The position numbers were made by a program, and so were the translations under genes. DNA of 64,000 nt from Aphelocoma coerulescens (lineage: Eukaryota; Chordata; Aves; Passeriformes; Corvidae): the NCBI RefSeq assembly GCF_041296385.1, contig NC_091013.1, positions 36,301,475-36,365,474 on the forward strand, in the 5' to 3' direction. The notes under the pieces were generated by a model. That model saw only the letters and a program-made list of their open reading frames with translations. It did not search any database and was not told the DNA's origin. Shown here in pieces: positions 24,059 to 37,767 of this stretch; position 1 is the first letter of the stretch; each line of letters starts with the position of its first letter.

Positions 24059-27000
24059 CAAAGACAAAAGTGTGATAAAAAATTAAGGCTTTTGAAAATG
24101 AGTTTCAGATACATCAGGAGGTTGAAAAGAGGGTGACATATTCAAGATACATTTTGTTAAGGCCTTCAAAACTGTAGAGTTGTGGCTCAGCAAGTGGAGT
24201 GTTGCTTAGTGTGAAGTTTCATGAGTGCTTAGTGGTTTCATTTGGATTAAATGTAAATAAATAGCATGTTTAAAGCATGCTGTTAGGGATTCTGAGTTAT
24301 ATATTAGATCTGTGCTTCAGGCTTAAAAAACTACTGTCAGTCATCCTAATTGTGAAAGAGTAGATGGCCAGGAATCAAATTGCTCTCCTGAATTCCTTCA
24401 GCTATAGAGAATAATCTTTCCAGCTCTAGGTTTGGTTTCGGACTGAGGCTGAGTGGGAGTTTTAAAGGTAGGAAGACCAGTGGATTACTGAGATGATAAG
24501 TATTCAGATTCTCATGCTTTTGTCTCAGGTCATGTGAACAATCAGGAAAAAAGAGATGTGGAAAATAACTTTTGGAGTCACCTCAATTATGTCAGCACTG
24601 TGCCTTCTTCAGTTTGACATAAGAGGTGTAGAGATCCTAATGGATTTCTGAGACATGTCAGGACAGATTCAATTAGCTCTTGTAAAAGTCTGGAAAAGGG
24701 GTTTCTTACCAAAAAAATCTGCCTTGTGGCAGGCAGTATCCTAGTTCTGCCATGAAAAGTTGTAGTTGTCTGAAGGTTGTTGTTAAAAAGTTTTGGTCAT
24801 GTCTCTTCATCAATGGATAGATGGGATGCTTCTAGATTGTCACCTACAACCTGGTGATGTAACACCATAAGTGGTCCAAGCACAAGTATTCACTGTTGTT
24901 GTTCTGAGCCTTTTTTCCTGAGAGTATGCATCTTGTTCTCTAAGAAGTACACCTTGTATGCAGCCCTGGGAATAATCATTCTGAGTCACTTATAAATTTT
25001 CCCTGGAGCTTGTATTTTAAGACTGCTCTTGATCTAGAAGCAGTCTTAATCCATACCTTATGTCTTGGGGACTAGCTCAAGTACATGTCCAAATTCTCTA
25101 CAGGACCAGGTTGCAAAGCTGGACTCTTTGAAAAATTTAATTTCAATTTAATTGCACAATCGCAGAAGCAGGAGGGAACATATGAGTATTCCTGTAAATT
25201 CCTGCACAGTTAGGTACTGAGCGACCAAAATGTCATTAATTGAATAGTGGTTGTAGGAGTGTTCCTTTTGTTGTATGAAAACACAGTTAATGAAAGAATC
25301 TTAAGTGAGAAGAAAATTTTGTAGAATTCTTTCAATTTCATTCTTTCTCTTCCTTTTTTTTTAATATTGGCTTTCAACATCTGCTAGAGAAATTTGTACA
25401 AAGTAGTTATGTATCTAACAATCAGTGAAATAGCCATGTTTGGACAAATGGCCTAATTTAATGCCACATTGCCATTGTGTTCTTCTTTCTATTAATCATT
25501 TCCAATACACTGCAAAGCAAATTGACCTCTAAAAACTAGGGAATCACTTTTATTATATTCTATTATCTGTGCTTTGAATATTCCTCTTTCATATCGAAAA
25601 AGGAGACTCAGGAAGAAGGAAGTACTTATTACTGAGAAATTCTGTTCTAAAATATGGGTTAAGTAACATTCTAGCAATGATTCCAACAGCTGAATGCCAG
25701 AATGATGAGCTTTTATCATATGGAAAAGCTTCTTAATTATGTATTCCATAATGATCTAAAATTAGTTGGATGGCCTCTTTTCTGACTATGTACCATTTTT
25801 CAAAACATGTTCTCTAGTATAATTTTTGGTGTCATAGTGATCGTGACTACCTTTTTACACAGAATTAGTGGAATAACAGCAGTTGCTGCCAGAACATTTT
25901 CTCACAACAACCAAAATCTCAGCTTTACTTTTACTTTTGCTACAGTAGAGAACAGTGATAGTTAGGAGAGGTACAGAGAAATGCTGATTGTTGATAACAG
26001 TTGTGTGTGCAACGACTTTGTACTCTCTAATGTGCAAAATTCTTTCTTTAGCATAGCTAGCATATGGAAAAGATACAGTTATAGCCCTTCACCCACTCCT
26101 GTTAAATATATTGCTTTAATCTGTCTAGCCCATCTACTTTAATATAAGCAAGCTGAATTAAAAGGAGATTATCTTCAGAGGGAGGGAACTGTCTTTTTAT
26201 CCATTGGAGATAGAAGAAGGAGTAGTGGCTTAACACTGCATCTCATCCAGAATGTCAGCAGAGGTCAGCCAGACATTAGAAAGGTTGTGGCATCACCATA
26301 ATGACAGGCAGTTTGAAGAAGTACATCTTAAGGTATTTCTGATCCCGTTCTTCTGGCATTCTGTGTCTCTGAATACAGATTTACATGGGAATAGTTCCAA
26401 ACTCACCTTTTTGTATAAAGTTCAGCCCTTTATTTTTGTGATCGAGGTTCTGAACTGCCACTTTTATGGGGCAGAATATTTTCTCCTATTTTTCCTCCAT
26501 GCACAGCAAAATAGCTCTCTGAGGATATTATGCTCAATCTTATTATGCTTTATCTTTTCCTCAATACTTTTAATTTCTGTGTGCATTTGTCCATTTTCTT
26601 GCAATGTCTAGAGCCCTCTGGCAGTGCCTGGTCCCTTTGGGAATATTTACTGTGGTTTTGTTTTGTCAAACATTGTCTTTTTATCCAGAGGTTGTCAAGT
26701 GTATGTAGTTGTTTGTCTGCATATTGTGCTGCATGGTGTTCTTCACCTGTATATATAACATTTTTTTCCCCAGGAAATTAAGGATCATATATGTTAATAA
26801 CAGATGCTATAACATATATCCATATAGTACACAGCAAGAGTTTTGTTTGTGGCTTTACCTCTGCAAGCACAGGGGAAGTCCTTTACTTCATTTCTACAAT
26901 CACCAGGGATTCCCTGGCTGCCTGATTAACCCAGAGCCTTTGATTTGATCAGAGCTGTGCCTTTGCTCCCTGGAAACATCCTTAATGAAAAGAATATTTT

Positions 27001-30000
27001 GGGAGCTATGAAGGAACTCCTCAAGAAAAGAGATGGCATGGGGAGGAGGGAAACAGTGACGAGATGGCCTTGCCAAGATACTAAGGAGTGAAAGAGCCCT
27101 GTTAGGAGAGGAGAGAAATATGATTATGCAGTACCAGAACTGCAGTAGCCTCTGTAGAACAGAGAATAATGGAAGCAACACGAGAAGACAAAATTTTCTC
27201 TTTGAAGTCATAGATGGGAAACTCCCTACTTGGGCATGCAGATCTTTATTATATCTCTCACAGGTGAATTACTAATTGCAGTGCATTTGAGAAAGCTTTA
27301 GAAGGAATAAATCCTACTTCTATTTTTATTTGTTAAAATGGAATGCCCAATAATTTAACCAGTGTAATTTTTCGGTTAAATAAATTAAGTTAAACAATTA
27401 AAATAATTAATAAATCCTTTACAAGTCTGTAATGCTGGTTTAAATAGCTAAATTTTGAAATAGTGTAATAATAATTAATACTACAGTTTTAATGGGTTTC
27501 CTTGTCAGACAGTTCCACTATCTACCCTAGCTGATACTTTCAGAGTAGCTATAGGTCTCAAGTATGCATTCCTTGTCTTACCTATATTCTGTTAAATCTG
27601 GAAAGCAATAAATTTTGTTAATCATCCTATTATCATGTAAAATAAGATGACAGTTTGTAATAGCCACTTTAAGAACAACACAAAGTCCCTCATTTATTCA
27701 ATCAGTATAACAATTCTGAAACTAGAGAACTCAGGTGTTTCCCCAAAAAATTCTTGAAACAAGAAATTCTGAAATAAAACCAGTATTAAAAAAAAGAGCT
27801 ATTATAGCACATTGGAATGAAGGCTCTGTTGTAGGCACATGAATATGCACAATTCATTAGTATTACAGGCTTGATATTTTGAGTTCCTTTCTCCTTTCCT
27901 GAAAATTTAAAAAAGAAATATATTTAGACAGGATGTCTACTTGGAAACAAATAACTGAATGGTAATCTAATGTCCTGGGTATGCAGTATAACAGGTAAGC
28001 TCCAGGACAGACAGTTGTTTGTTGTCAAAATCTCTCATAAGGACTGGGCCATGGACACTACTCTGGCAGGAGCTCAAGTGAGATATTTTGCCCCATGGGG
28101 ATGCAAGAAATCTGTCATAATACAGAGGGTGGACATCCTGTCACTCCCTCACAGGAGATGTCCTCTTTCTTTTGCAATGTGGTCATACCTTTGACCCTGG
28201 AGGCTTTCCATCCCCACACCTTTTTCCTACCAGTTCTTAGAGACCGTAATACTAACATGATTCAGAAAAGAATAAGTTTAATTTCTCTGCCACTGTTTGG
28301 GAGTTGAGAGAAAAATATAAGAGAAGAGCAACAGCATTTTTGCCCTCATGTCCCTACAGAATTGATTCCTTCTACCTCTCTCACTAAAGCTATGGTATAT
28401 ACTGAAGCTCTAAAAAGTGGAAAATTTTCACTGGAGTTTTTTTCACTGTTTGCATACATACTAAATCACTTTTTATTTCATATATGAAGCAAGAAAACTG
28501 ATGTGATGAGCTGATTTCTTCATGAAAGTCTGTGTTTATACCAAGTTTATAGCTTCTGAGTATCCAAAAAACAGTCACAACCTGGTTTTGTAGTAGAAGT
28601 ATGTTTTCTTCCTACTTATATAATCTGAAAAGGATTGAGACAACTTTGTTTAAGTATGATCTTAAGGACTTTCTGTATATAAACATAAAAACTCTAAGTA
28701 CCTGTTCTCTCCTCAAAACATGGGATTTTTATTTCTGGTGTTTGTTTTTTTTTTTTTTACCTGTGAGAAGTTAAACAACACTGAAAGTACCTCTGTGATA
28801 TTCTTGTATTTTAATTAATGAATTTCTGTAATTTGAGGCTGTGTGACTATGCTAAGAATATGAAGACAGAAAACACCAATGTTTTTGTACTTACCTCCTG
28901 TGATGAACAAGATTGGTTAGCATTTTGAACTTCCAGTATATCTCTTTACTCCAGAAAAGATAGGAAAAAATGCCTATCTGTCCCCTAAATGAAGAAAAAG
29001 CCCCACATAGATTTCAGAGAAGATACAGGAGTGAAGAATGTTCTTATGAACATCACAGATGTTCATCACAGGCACTCAGGAAAACCACAGCCAAGAATGG
29101 CTGTAGTACATCCATTTTTGTTATCTATAGCTGGTAGCTTATCTGAACCTTACTCTTTATCACTATATATTAGGAGTAAAATTTTCAGTGCCTAGAAAGA
29201 GCCTTTGCTTTGACACAAAACCTACTATATGCATTTATAGCTTTCTAAATATCATTATTGTAATTTCTTTTCTAAACACTTAGGAGGAAAACCATAAGCA
29301 GTTACCAGTGTGAGGCAAGTAGACATATTTCAGATGCTTCCAAAACAAGTTTCAGTGTTGGCCATTTAGACAATGGTCAGATATGGTCTTGTGACTCCAT
29401 TTCGTAGAGCTGCTACTTTGACTCTTTCATTAAGCTGTGATAAAACATCAGTGCAGACAACTCCTCAGATCTGGATTAAACACCCTTATTCCTCATTTCT
29501 TCTCCAGTTTCCTTACATTTAGTATTTTATTCCAGAAAAACTCCCAAATAAATTAATACATAATGCTCTATGAAAGTCTTGCAGACTGCCCACATAAGAA
29601 AGGACTATTTAGTTCAGTTAAGAAAGATGGTGTTTGATCCATTTACTTTATGATTTAGGGTGTAGTCCAATGGAAATCCTTCCAAAGCAGTCAGTCATCC
29701 TCCCCAGCCTCTTCCTCTCACTCTCCCCAGCTCACACATAGGTATAACAGTAGATCTCTGAAAAGGTTACTTAAAATACCAGAAGAATAAGCTTCTTAAT
29801 TGAATTTTTCTTATGGTCCTAGACACTACAGAAGTGAAAAAAATTGTCAAATATATGTGTGTAAACATATATAAACAGGGGTTTATATCTAAATGAATAT
29901 GCATATGTACGTAAATACATATCTACATATAGCATTTCATGAACGTATTTTAGCTATATATTTTTGGTTTTCTTTTCCCTGAAGTTCAAATCAAATAATC

Positions 30001-30568
30001 CTTCACAAATACTATTTAAATTATTATTATTTTTTATTATTTTATTATGTGATATCTTGGATATACTTTCACAAATTGAATTGGGTGATGAGTACCAAAC
30101 ATAAAGAAAAAGATCTCATGAAGGTTAACTGGAAAGTTTTAAGATCTAATAGGGCTTCTACTTCATCCCCATGATGAAATGAGACCTGTCAAATGTTTTT
30201 GTTTGTTGTCCACTACGTCCAGTCGTCCTTGGTCTGGGCTGTCCCTGGGATTCAGGAGTCCACGGCTCAAATTTCAGCTTGAAACAGACTTTGTGAGAAT
30301 TATAATTTTCCTGGGTCTGCTAAGTGAGTACTGATGGACACTGCTCTTTAAAAACAGCTGCCTCCAGCCAAGCCTTTCTTGACAAAATATTGACAAAATA
30401 TTTCCAGGAAATAGTGGATTTCCATGAAAACTGCAGGTTAAGTAAATCATTCAACATTTGCTGACAACATCAATTCGATCAAGAATTTTGCAGATAATTC
30501 AGATTATTTTATACAGCACAGAAATCAGCATCACAAAACTGCAGGTTTGATGCATAATTTATCGTCAA

Positions 30569-30570
<2 letters not shown>
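24059..30570. other. Unique AT-rich sequence, no gene recognised
   Basis: Contains one long-armed hairpin (25017-25049, separate entry) and a T-rich run near 28745-28760. The plus-strand open frame 26252-26611 (119 codons) and its overlapping neighbours to 26948 are the longest here. They are hydrophobic and cysteine-rich by composition, with no recognised domain, and overlap one another in different frames. A donor-like GGAGGTAAGT on the minus strand at about 28890 bounds an 83-base open segment, which is not enough to call an exon. Confidence 0.4.
25017..25049. repeat. Inverted repeat, 11-bp perfect arms
   Basis: TTAAGACTGCT (25017-25027) and AGCAGTCTTAA (25039-25049) are exact reverse complements separated by 11 bp. 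With a one-base bulge, TCT/AGA pairs can extend the stem inward. Function unknown. Confidence 0.85.

Positions 30571-30602
<32 letters not shown>
30571..30602. repeat. A32 homopolymer
   Basis: Thirty-two consecutive A. No AATAAA within the preceding 40 bp and no transcript-like body upstream, so it is treated as a simple repeat. Confidence 0.95.
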
Positions 30603-30605
<3 letters not shown>

Positions 30606-33299
30606 GTAAAATATGATTGTTGAATGCTTCCAAAAGATGGTAAGTAAAGAAAAAAACCAACACTCTGATATATGAATCAGGGGATAACATATAAACTGAG
30701 TTTTTAAATAATTTAATAATTTCAAATAATTGAATAGTGCTAAAGTGCTCAGAGTACAGTCCTTGCTTTATTTTGACCCTGTTTAGAACAGCACATTTGA
30801 ATAAGTCAATTGCAGTAACCTGTCCTAAATATCAATATTTGAAGAATTTTTTCTGGCTTTGAGTCTGTCCATTGACAAATGTGGAGACTTAGTTAAAACT
30901 TTGATGCCTAATGCTTGAATACCTAATTTAGGATGAGTAAAACCTACTGTTTCTACTTCTGGATCATTTCTGATTCTGATGATCTGGGTTAGACAGCAAA
31001 AGAGAACTATAAGATAGAAATAATAATCCGAAGGAAAAATACTGAGACCAAGGTTAAAAATCAAGTATCCAAATGTTGTTTTCATATATTGGTCTATTTC
31101 CCAAGCTACTAGATGCTGCTACAGTAACACAGTATGATTGATTCTCAGTCTTCCTGTTTGCATTCCTCACAAACACACTCAGAAAACCATTTAGAGGGTG
31201 AAATTTAATTTTTCAAGATTTTTGTTTCCTTATTAGACTTCAAACATGATGTTCAAAGTTGATTAAGGTTATCAGGCTGCACAAGGTCTCTGACACTAAA
31301 GAAATCCATTCATGAGATGAATCTTCAACGCCAAATCTTAGGAACAAGAAAATTCTCACAGCTGACTTTTAATCCTTGAAAAACTGGATTTACAATGGAA
31401 ATTATGACAGACCCTTAAGTATCACATTATGTGTGGATGCCTGTATTTATTGTATAAAGCATAAGAGCACTAGATTTATAGCTGTGAGTGGTTGCATTAA
31501 AATGCCAGATCTTTCTAGATTTTTCCCATTTCACTAATTCAAAATCATCAGTATTCCCCAACAACACTTAAGGAAAAAAAAATTATTAGAATAAAATTTA
31601 ATAATAACATTGATATTATTTTTATTATTGTCCTTATAACTGAAAGCTAAAGTTCCTCTGTAATATGAATTAGCAGGGAAATTTCAGCGAAATAAACAGG
31701 TAATTTCTGTCCTATTTCTGCACATTGTCAGTCTCTGAGGACCTGAAATGTGGGATCAGTTTTAGTCTTTAAGTAGGTTAGTCAACACTTCTTCTCATTT
31801 TCTCCAGGAAATAACTACCTACCAATCTGGTCTATAAATCTATCAGAAGAAATTCCTTTAGAAGCATTTCTGACATATAGAAGCCTATATTCATCAAATA
31901 TTTTCTAGAATTTTCTTAATGAACTGTGTGCATTTTGGTATCTCAAAAATACTTATTTTCCAACATGGAAAACTAAAATTCTAGTGAAGATTTATGTAGC
32001 AAGGTGAGTATGAACTGTGAGGATCTAAGATAATTTGCTCAAGCTGCTGGAAACAGAAAAGCAACTGGATCCTTCAATTCAAATTAGATGGACTTGTAGA
32101 TACTGGATAAGTTAGTGCAAAGCTGTAGGTGAATGTAGATCAGAAATAACCATATGTAAAAGACAGTGTCCACAGTCTGTTTCTTGCTTAACCAGCCAAC
32201 AGGCATCTTAGATTCACATGCAAAGAATGAAAAAGTACATTTTCCTAATAGTTTTGGCGTCAGTTTTCATTTTTAGAATGATTCAGCCTAGGTTTATCTT
32301 AGATGGGGTCTATGTGCATTATGATACTGTAATTGTGTAATTGCCTCATTGTCCAAAGCAAAATTTCTTTACATTTTAAGGCAATACCATAAATATACTG
32401 AGGAAAAGGTAGGAAGAAAGGAAGAGAGAGGGAGGGAATGAGAAAGGGAGAACAGGAGGCCTCTAATAAACCTTGCATTCATTCTACACTTGCCATGGAA
32501 ACCATTGCTTACCTAATACACAGGTATTATGCAAGACCTCCCCTATTCTCATGTTCACCTAACCCTTGGTCAGGTCGCACCCTTCAACAGTGAATAGCCG
32601 CCTCCCTGATTTTTGTGGCCTTCAGTGATTTCAATCTTTCTAGGGATTTACTACTTCTGTTACATGTTGGCTGTGATTCTTTCTTCCACTGCCTTCCCAT
32701 TCATATTTTAGCCAAGTGTTTTCTTGATAGCTGGGTCCTGTCAGCTCAGTAAAGGCATTACTTTGGCTTCTGTTCTGAAATGCACTAATGTTGTGCTGCA
32801 GTCTGTGTTAGTATCAGTCTCTTGTTGGAGTAGATCAGTTCTCTGCCTGGACCCTTGGAGAAAGCTCCTGGGCACATGGAGCTTGAGATTCACTTTAGGT
32901 GATAGGTAGCCAAAAGCTAATCATTACATCACTTTATTCTACCATTGCTGTTATTTATGGCCTCTACATTTTTCTCTTGACCTCACTGTAGCATAGCAAG
33001 GACTTGCAAATCAGTTGTACTCTATTGTGTTAAGATCCTTCCAGGCTGCCTTCTCTTTATTTGCCCTAAGAACTGTTTTTAGATGCCCTGAGAGGTGGCA
33101 GTATAGACATGCAAACAGCCTGCAGTTAAATCACTTTTTACTGAATGCCTTTTGGGACTGCTGTATTTGATACACCTCTCTTTTCCCAACTGTAGCTGGA
33201 AATGCTCTCTCTCAGACTTTGATTCAAATATCGTGATGATGATCACATTCCTGTCCCTTGACAGAAACAATACAACCACAGATGCTAAAATGAGAAAGT
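30603..33299. other. Unique AT-rich sequence with a purine tract
   Basis: Near 32401-32459 the plus strand is almost pure purine (GGAAG and GAGAGGGAGGG words), followed by ordinary sequence. The minus-strand frame 30825-31085 (86 codons) has no recognised domain. No transposon termini were seen. Confidence 0.5.
32401..32459. repeat. Purine-rich (GA/GGAA) tract
   Basis: About 59 bp in which only a few T or C interrupt A/G, including GAGAGAGGGAGGGA. The stretch from about 32411 to 32438 is purine only. Confidence 0.8.
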
Positions 33300-33890
33300 G
33301 GGAATAAGCTCAGTGTGTTTGTCTGTGAGAGATTGGGGGCACTCAAAACTGTCCAAAAGGGTCTTTGCCCCACAGCGATCACACTAATGTGGAAAGCAAC
33401 CATCAGCAAAATTAAACAGCAAGCAGAGGATTGCAGAGAGATTTCTGACACAGCACAAAAGACCTTGCTACAGGGGTAACAGGTCAGCAACCTCACCAGA
33501 GTATAGTGTTTTCTCACCAGGACCTGGGTCAGTGGGTGAAGAGTACAACAAAGGGCAACAAAAGATCAGGGCACCCGCTTGTCCCACAAAAGGGGTGTGC
33601 ACAAACAGGATCCACTCCTGGGGTATGGGTGAGCTTCCGACCCCCACAGCTGGGGGAAACCTCACGGGGGTCAGATGGGTTGGGTGGAACTTCTTGGACT
33701 GAGATATGAATGGAAATAGAAATCTGAAGGTATGTATGTGTCTAATATTGTGTGCTTTGTTGTGTTTCTGATGCTGATCCTGAGCATAGTGTTTGCTGAT
33801 TAATTACTTGTCATTAGTAAATCATTAAATTGCTTTGATCCTGATTTGATTTAAAGAGTGCAAATTGATTAGTTTTCCCCAGGGTCAACA
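33300..33890 (+). mobile_element. Possible decayed LTR remnant
   Basis: A GC-richer block (about 33350-33720, with several CpGs) is followed by an AT-rich end with an ATTAAA poly(A)-like signal at 33824-33829, then about 60 bp ending AGGGTCAACA at 33890. This recalls the U3/R to U5 transition and CA end of avian retroviral LTRs. I could not identify a matching TG start or a convincing target duplication, and no internal retroviral text is present. Both the family and the left boundary are guesses. Confidence 0.3.
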
Positions 33891-36800
33891 TCTAATCCAT
33901 TAAAAACTAGCAGCACTGCTTCAGACTTCAGAGCAGGCTATGTCAGTGAGAGGGTTTATTGAGTCATCTATGGGGAAAGGAGAGAGCAAATAAGTTCTTG
34001 TTCTGATGATGAAACAGTCTGTAGTTCCATACAGGTTAACATTCTAATTCAGTGACAAAAATTAAATATTTTCATAGTTATATCCCATGAAAGATAGTTC
34101 ATGCAGCAGCAGTTTTTTCTTTCAAGAAATTTTATATATTTCTTGTAAGCAAATTGCCGATAAAAGTCTAGACTATTAAAATTTTACGTCTAAATTTTAT
34201 GTTTTCTTTAAAGCTTCGTTAGGTATGGTTTCTTAATCTCTGTTTTTAAAAATGCCAGTTTGGTGTGAATCTGCTATTTCATTCTCTGTGGACCATTCCA
34301 GTGATTAATCCTTAGGAAAAAGACTGGCTTCACTTCAGAGAAAAATATTCCCCATTTATAAGACATCTGGACTACCCTGGAGTTGACTTAACAAAATGTT
34401 ATAGCTAAGATAGTGTAATAATATATCATGAAGGTGAAGTATAGATAATCATCCCTAGTATTCTCCACAGCAGCATTTTTATTGTTTATATTTTTTGCAG
34501 ATTTATTAAAGTTCCTGAAAAGCTTTGCTTTGACATGTTACTTGATGTACTGTCCTGAAAACACCACATAAAAAAGAGAGATGTTTCAGAATTTTTTGAA
34601 AAATCTTTCTATAGTTAAATAAAAATGAAGACATGTAAGGTGGGATAGTTTGTGGAAAACAAAAAATTTTGGTGATTGTTTCCATTTTATTAAAGACCAG
34701 AGTCTTTAAAAACATGTTTACCTCTGTCTAGTGGGTGCTTGTTACATATATTTCTCTTATAAGTGAATACTGCTTTTTGGATACCATATCTGCAGCAGAG
34801 CCACATGTATCTCAAGATAGTTTGTTTTTTTTTCTTCATACTTGTCTCAGTAAAGTGTTCAAATTTGGTTCAGATGGTAGTAGTATTTTTTTTTAAGGGA
34901 CATTTACTAGACTACAGCTTACCATTTCTGTCCACTGACTGTGTAATATAGCCTATAATACATGATAATTATATATCCTCAATAGTTAAAATGCACAAGC
35001 ACACAGAAACAGAGGCATCACAAGAAAAAAATTCACAGGCTCTCAATTTATATATTTTAAGAAAAGTGCTAGATACTTGATCATGTCTTCACTAGGGAAA
35101 TGTTAGGTTGTATTTTTCTCATATTCTAAAAGTATGTGGTTTTATTTATGTTTCCACATAATGAAACAATTAAAGTTTGTCTGTGTATGAAAGTTTGCCT
35201 TTGTTGTATCAGTAGAAAAAAAAAATTCTTTGCAGAAAAGTTTAGCTAAAAAATTCATGTCCAGTGTTGTTAGTGTTACTCTAGCAGAAAAGGCACGTGA
35301 GATAAAAAGGTCAGTATTATTTTAAAAAATAGTGACACAGGTGGGTGCAGATACAGATGAAAGCTTACTCATGGTTTTAGAAGTGCTAGACATAAAGACT
35401 CAAGAGTAAATAGTGACTAATTTTTTCTTTTCACTGCTTGTAAAAAAAACGCTACAATGTTTTTTTCTGCTATGTCTTTCTCCAACACATCCTCAATTTG
35501 TTATATAAAATGCATATCAGCAGTGGTGTCAATTGACTGGAAAACAGACACTCAAAAAAGTTACAAGGGTCTTGTAGGTTCCTGGGCAGCAAACAGAGGA
35601 ATATCTTAATTCAAGTAACGCAGTGTAGCATGCTGAGTTTGTGTCACTTGCTGCAGGGTAGTAAGGGTTCATAAAATCAAGCCAGCTACATGGCTATAGA
35701 TCTTCTATAATGTAACATTTATTTTTCTCTGCCATGGGCAATAGATTTTCTATTACTGAATGTGAACTAATGAACTAGCAGGCAAAGTCCAAGTTATCAA
35801 CGCCTACTGAATGTGTTTCTGTGGTGTAACAGACAGGACAGGCTCAGTGGGCAGTGTTCTGCCTGCCTCAGACACGGTGGAATTTTGGCTCTGAGAATGC
35901 TCACTGTGTTTGTGCTGCTCACTGATGCTGCATCTCTTCTTTTGAAGCACATTGTAAACATTCCCGTCATACAAATCTTCTCAGCCCACACAGGGATAGC
36001 TACTTAACAAACTCAGTGGCATTACACAGCAATCCAGGAAATAAATTTTCAGGTGATCTCATTAGATAACTTTATGGACTGCTTTTCCACAAGTAGAAGA
36101 CGGGTCTGACCACCAAGGCCAATAGTCTGTGGGCACCCCACCACTCTGAACTTTTTAGAGACATTTGTGCCAAGATAAAGTGAGTCCAAAAGGACATAAA
36201 ATCCCACCCTTCTGATCAGTCAGCTACTCAAACCAGTCAACAGGGTCTCCCATAGCCATTGGAGACACTGCTGCTGGTCTAGCTCTAGTTAGGGGAAAAG
36301 AGGGAGATGTGGACATTGGGATATGTTTTAAGGAACATGGAAAAAACTGGGGTAGGGATATATGAAGGAGCTACCAACTTTGTGGAGCAAAAGCAAGTGG
36401 AATGGAAAAGTGCATGGACTTATTATGGTGATGTGACTAACAGGATATTGTTCATGTGCATGAAAACACATCATTTTTTATATATCCTGTGTAATAAATA
36501 GCCATGAGTTCCAGTTATATATCATATAACTGGAAAGAGACCCCAGTTTGCTTAAATTACATTTGATTAATGCTTTTGTTGGCTACATACAGGCTAGTAA
36601 AAGTTAATGTTTGAAGATGGAATGACAGGAATATAATTGCATTTATTAAGAGATATTATTAGGTAAAATTCAGATAGTGGCAGGTTTTTATTATGCTACT
36701 TATATATCTGAAGAAATCAAAAACCAGGATTAAATAGCTTTATCTTATTCAGTCCTTCTTGCAGTCTCAGATACCCATTACAGGGGGAGGGCACTGCATG

Positions 36801-37765
36801 TTGGTCTGTCATAGCCTTAAAATATGACAAGGAATGCTTTTTAAACTTTCTGTATTTTAACTATCTGACACAGAACTAAAAACCCTAATGGTCCTTGTTT
36901 GTTATATTGGGCTTTGTTGACCAAAAGCCTGTCAGCAGTTAGTGCTCTACATCCTGCAGCAACTTTTGGTGTCCTCCACGGCACAAACTTCATCTCCATC
37001 TATTATGTATGAGCCAAGCCAAAAAAGGAATCCACATTGTTCCAAATGCTTCTTATGAGCTGGCAAAGTTACATGGCAGATAATATTCAGCTACATGAAA
37101 TGTAGAGAATGAGGTCCTTCCAGGTCTCCTCATTAGCCCAGTATCATAACTTTAATTGTAGAGTATAGGAGAGGAAAGCCCAGTAGGAGGACAAAATAAA
37201 CCTTTTCTTCTTCAAGTATCAAAACAGGCTCCTGTAGTACTGATTCAGGGTCAGTTAATTCATCTGATTATAGTGATGGTCTTTCATGAGTTAACAATTG
37301 AACAATACAAATGAAAAGCCATATGTAATTCTAGTTTCATTTGAATCACGTTATTCAGATTAAATCGTTGGAGTCTGATGTCCTGTGATGAAGTAGGGCA
37401 CCCTAATCATTATCAAGATACTGGACACATCCAATTTCTGGACAGCATTTTATGCATTTTCTTTGCCTCTTTCAGTATTTCGAGGATGTATAAAATGTCT
37501 CTGCAGCAGTTTAGCTGGACTGAAATTAGCTTTGAAGTGTTATGCAACAGGAATGTGGAAATCTACAGTGTTATATTCTATTTTTATAGATCTCTTTATT
37601 TTTTTAGTTCTTTGGGAACATCTAGGACTTCAACACATTACTGCTCAGATGGGTGTTCTCCTTCATGGATGTGTAGTTGTTTGCTGTATAATTTCACTAC
37701 CAAAAACAAATTGTCTGTACCAACTTCTTTTAGGTGATGCAGGTGGTAGACAGAGTGAAGTTCAA
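33891..37765. other. Unique AT-rich sequence, no gene recognised
   Basis: Includes one nearly perfect palindrome (36509-36535, separate entry). Open frames at 35797-36007 on both strands overlap each other, and those at 37378-37768 overlap in two plus-strand frames; none has a recognised domain. An AATAAA lies near 36493, but no transcript structure goes with it. Confidence 0.45.
36509..36535. repeat. Palindromic hairpin, 12-bp arms and 3-base loop
   Basis: TTCCAGTTATAT (36509-36520) and ATATAACTGGAA (36524-36535) are exact reverse complements around ATC. It is AT-rich, so cruciform extrusion is plausible. Confidence 0.9.
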
Positions 37766-37767
37766 TA

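Noticed and set aside
26252..26948. Cluster of overlapping hydrophobic, cysteine-rich plus-strand frames, the longest 119 codons
   Set aside because: They overlap in different frames, have AT/T-rich-driven composition, and show no domain, signal or splice context.
28894..28977. 83-base open segment on the minus strand ending in a GGAGGTAAGT donor-like site
   Set aside because: The acceptor has no polypyrimidine tract and an open frame of 28 codons is expected about a quarter of the time by chance.
30571..30602. A32 run as the tail of a processed pseudogene
   Set aside because: No AATAAA near it and no transcript-like sequence upstream.
33738..33896. TCTAAT occurring at 33741 and 33891 as a possible target duplication around a short element
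   Set aside because: The sequence after the left copy does not begin with TG, and a six-base match at this distance is expected by chance.
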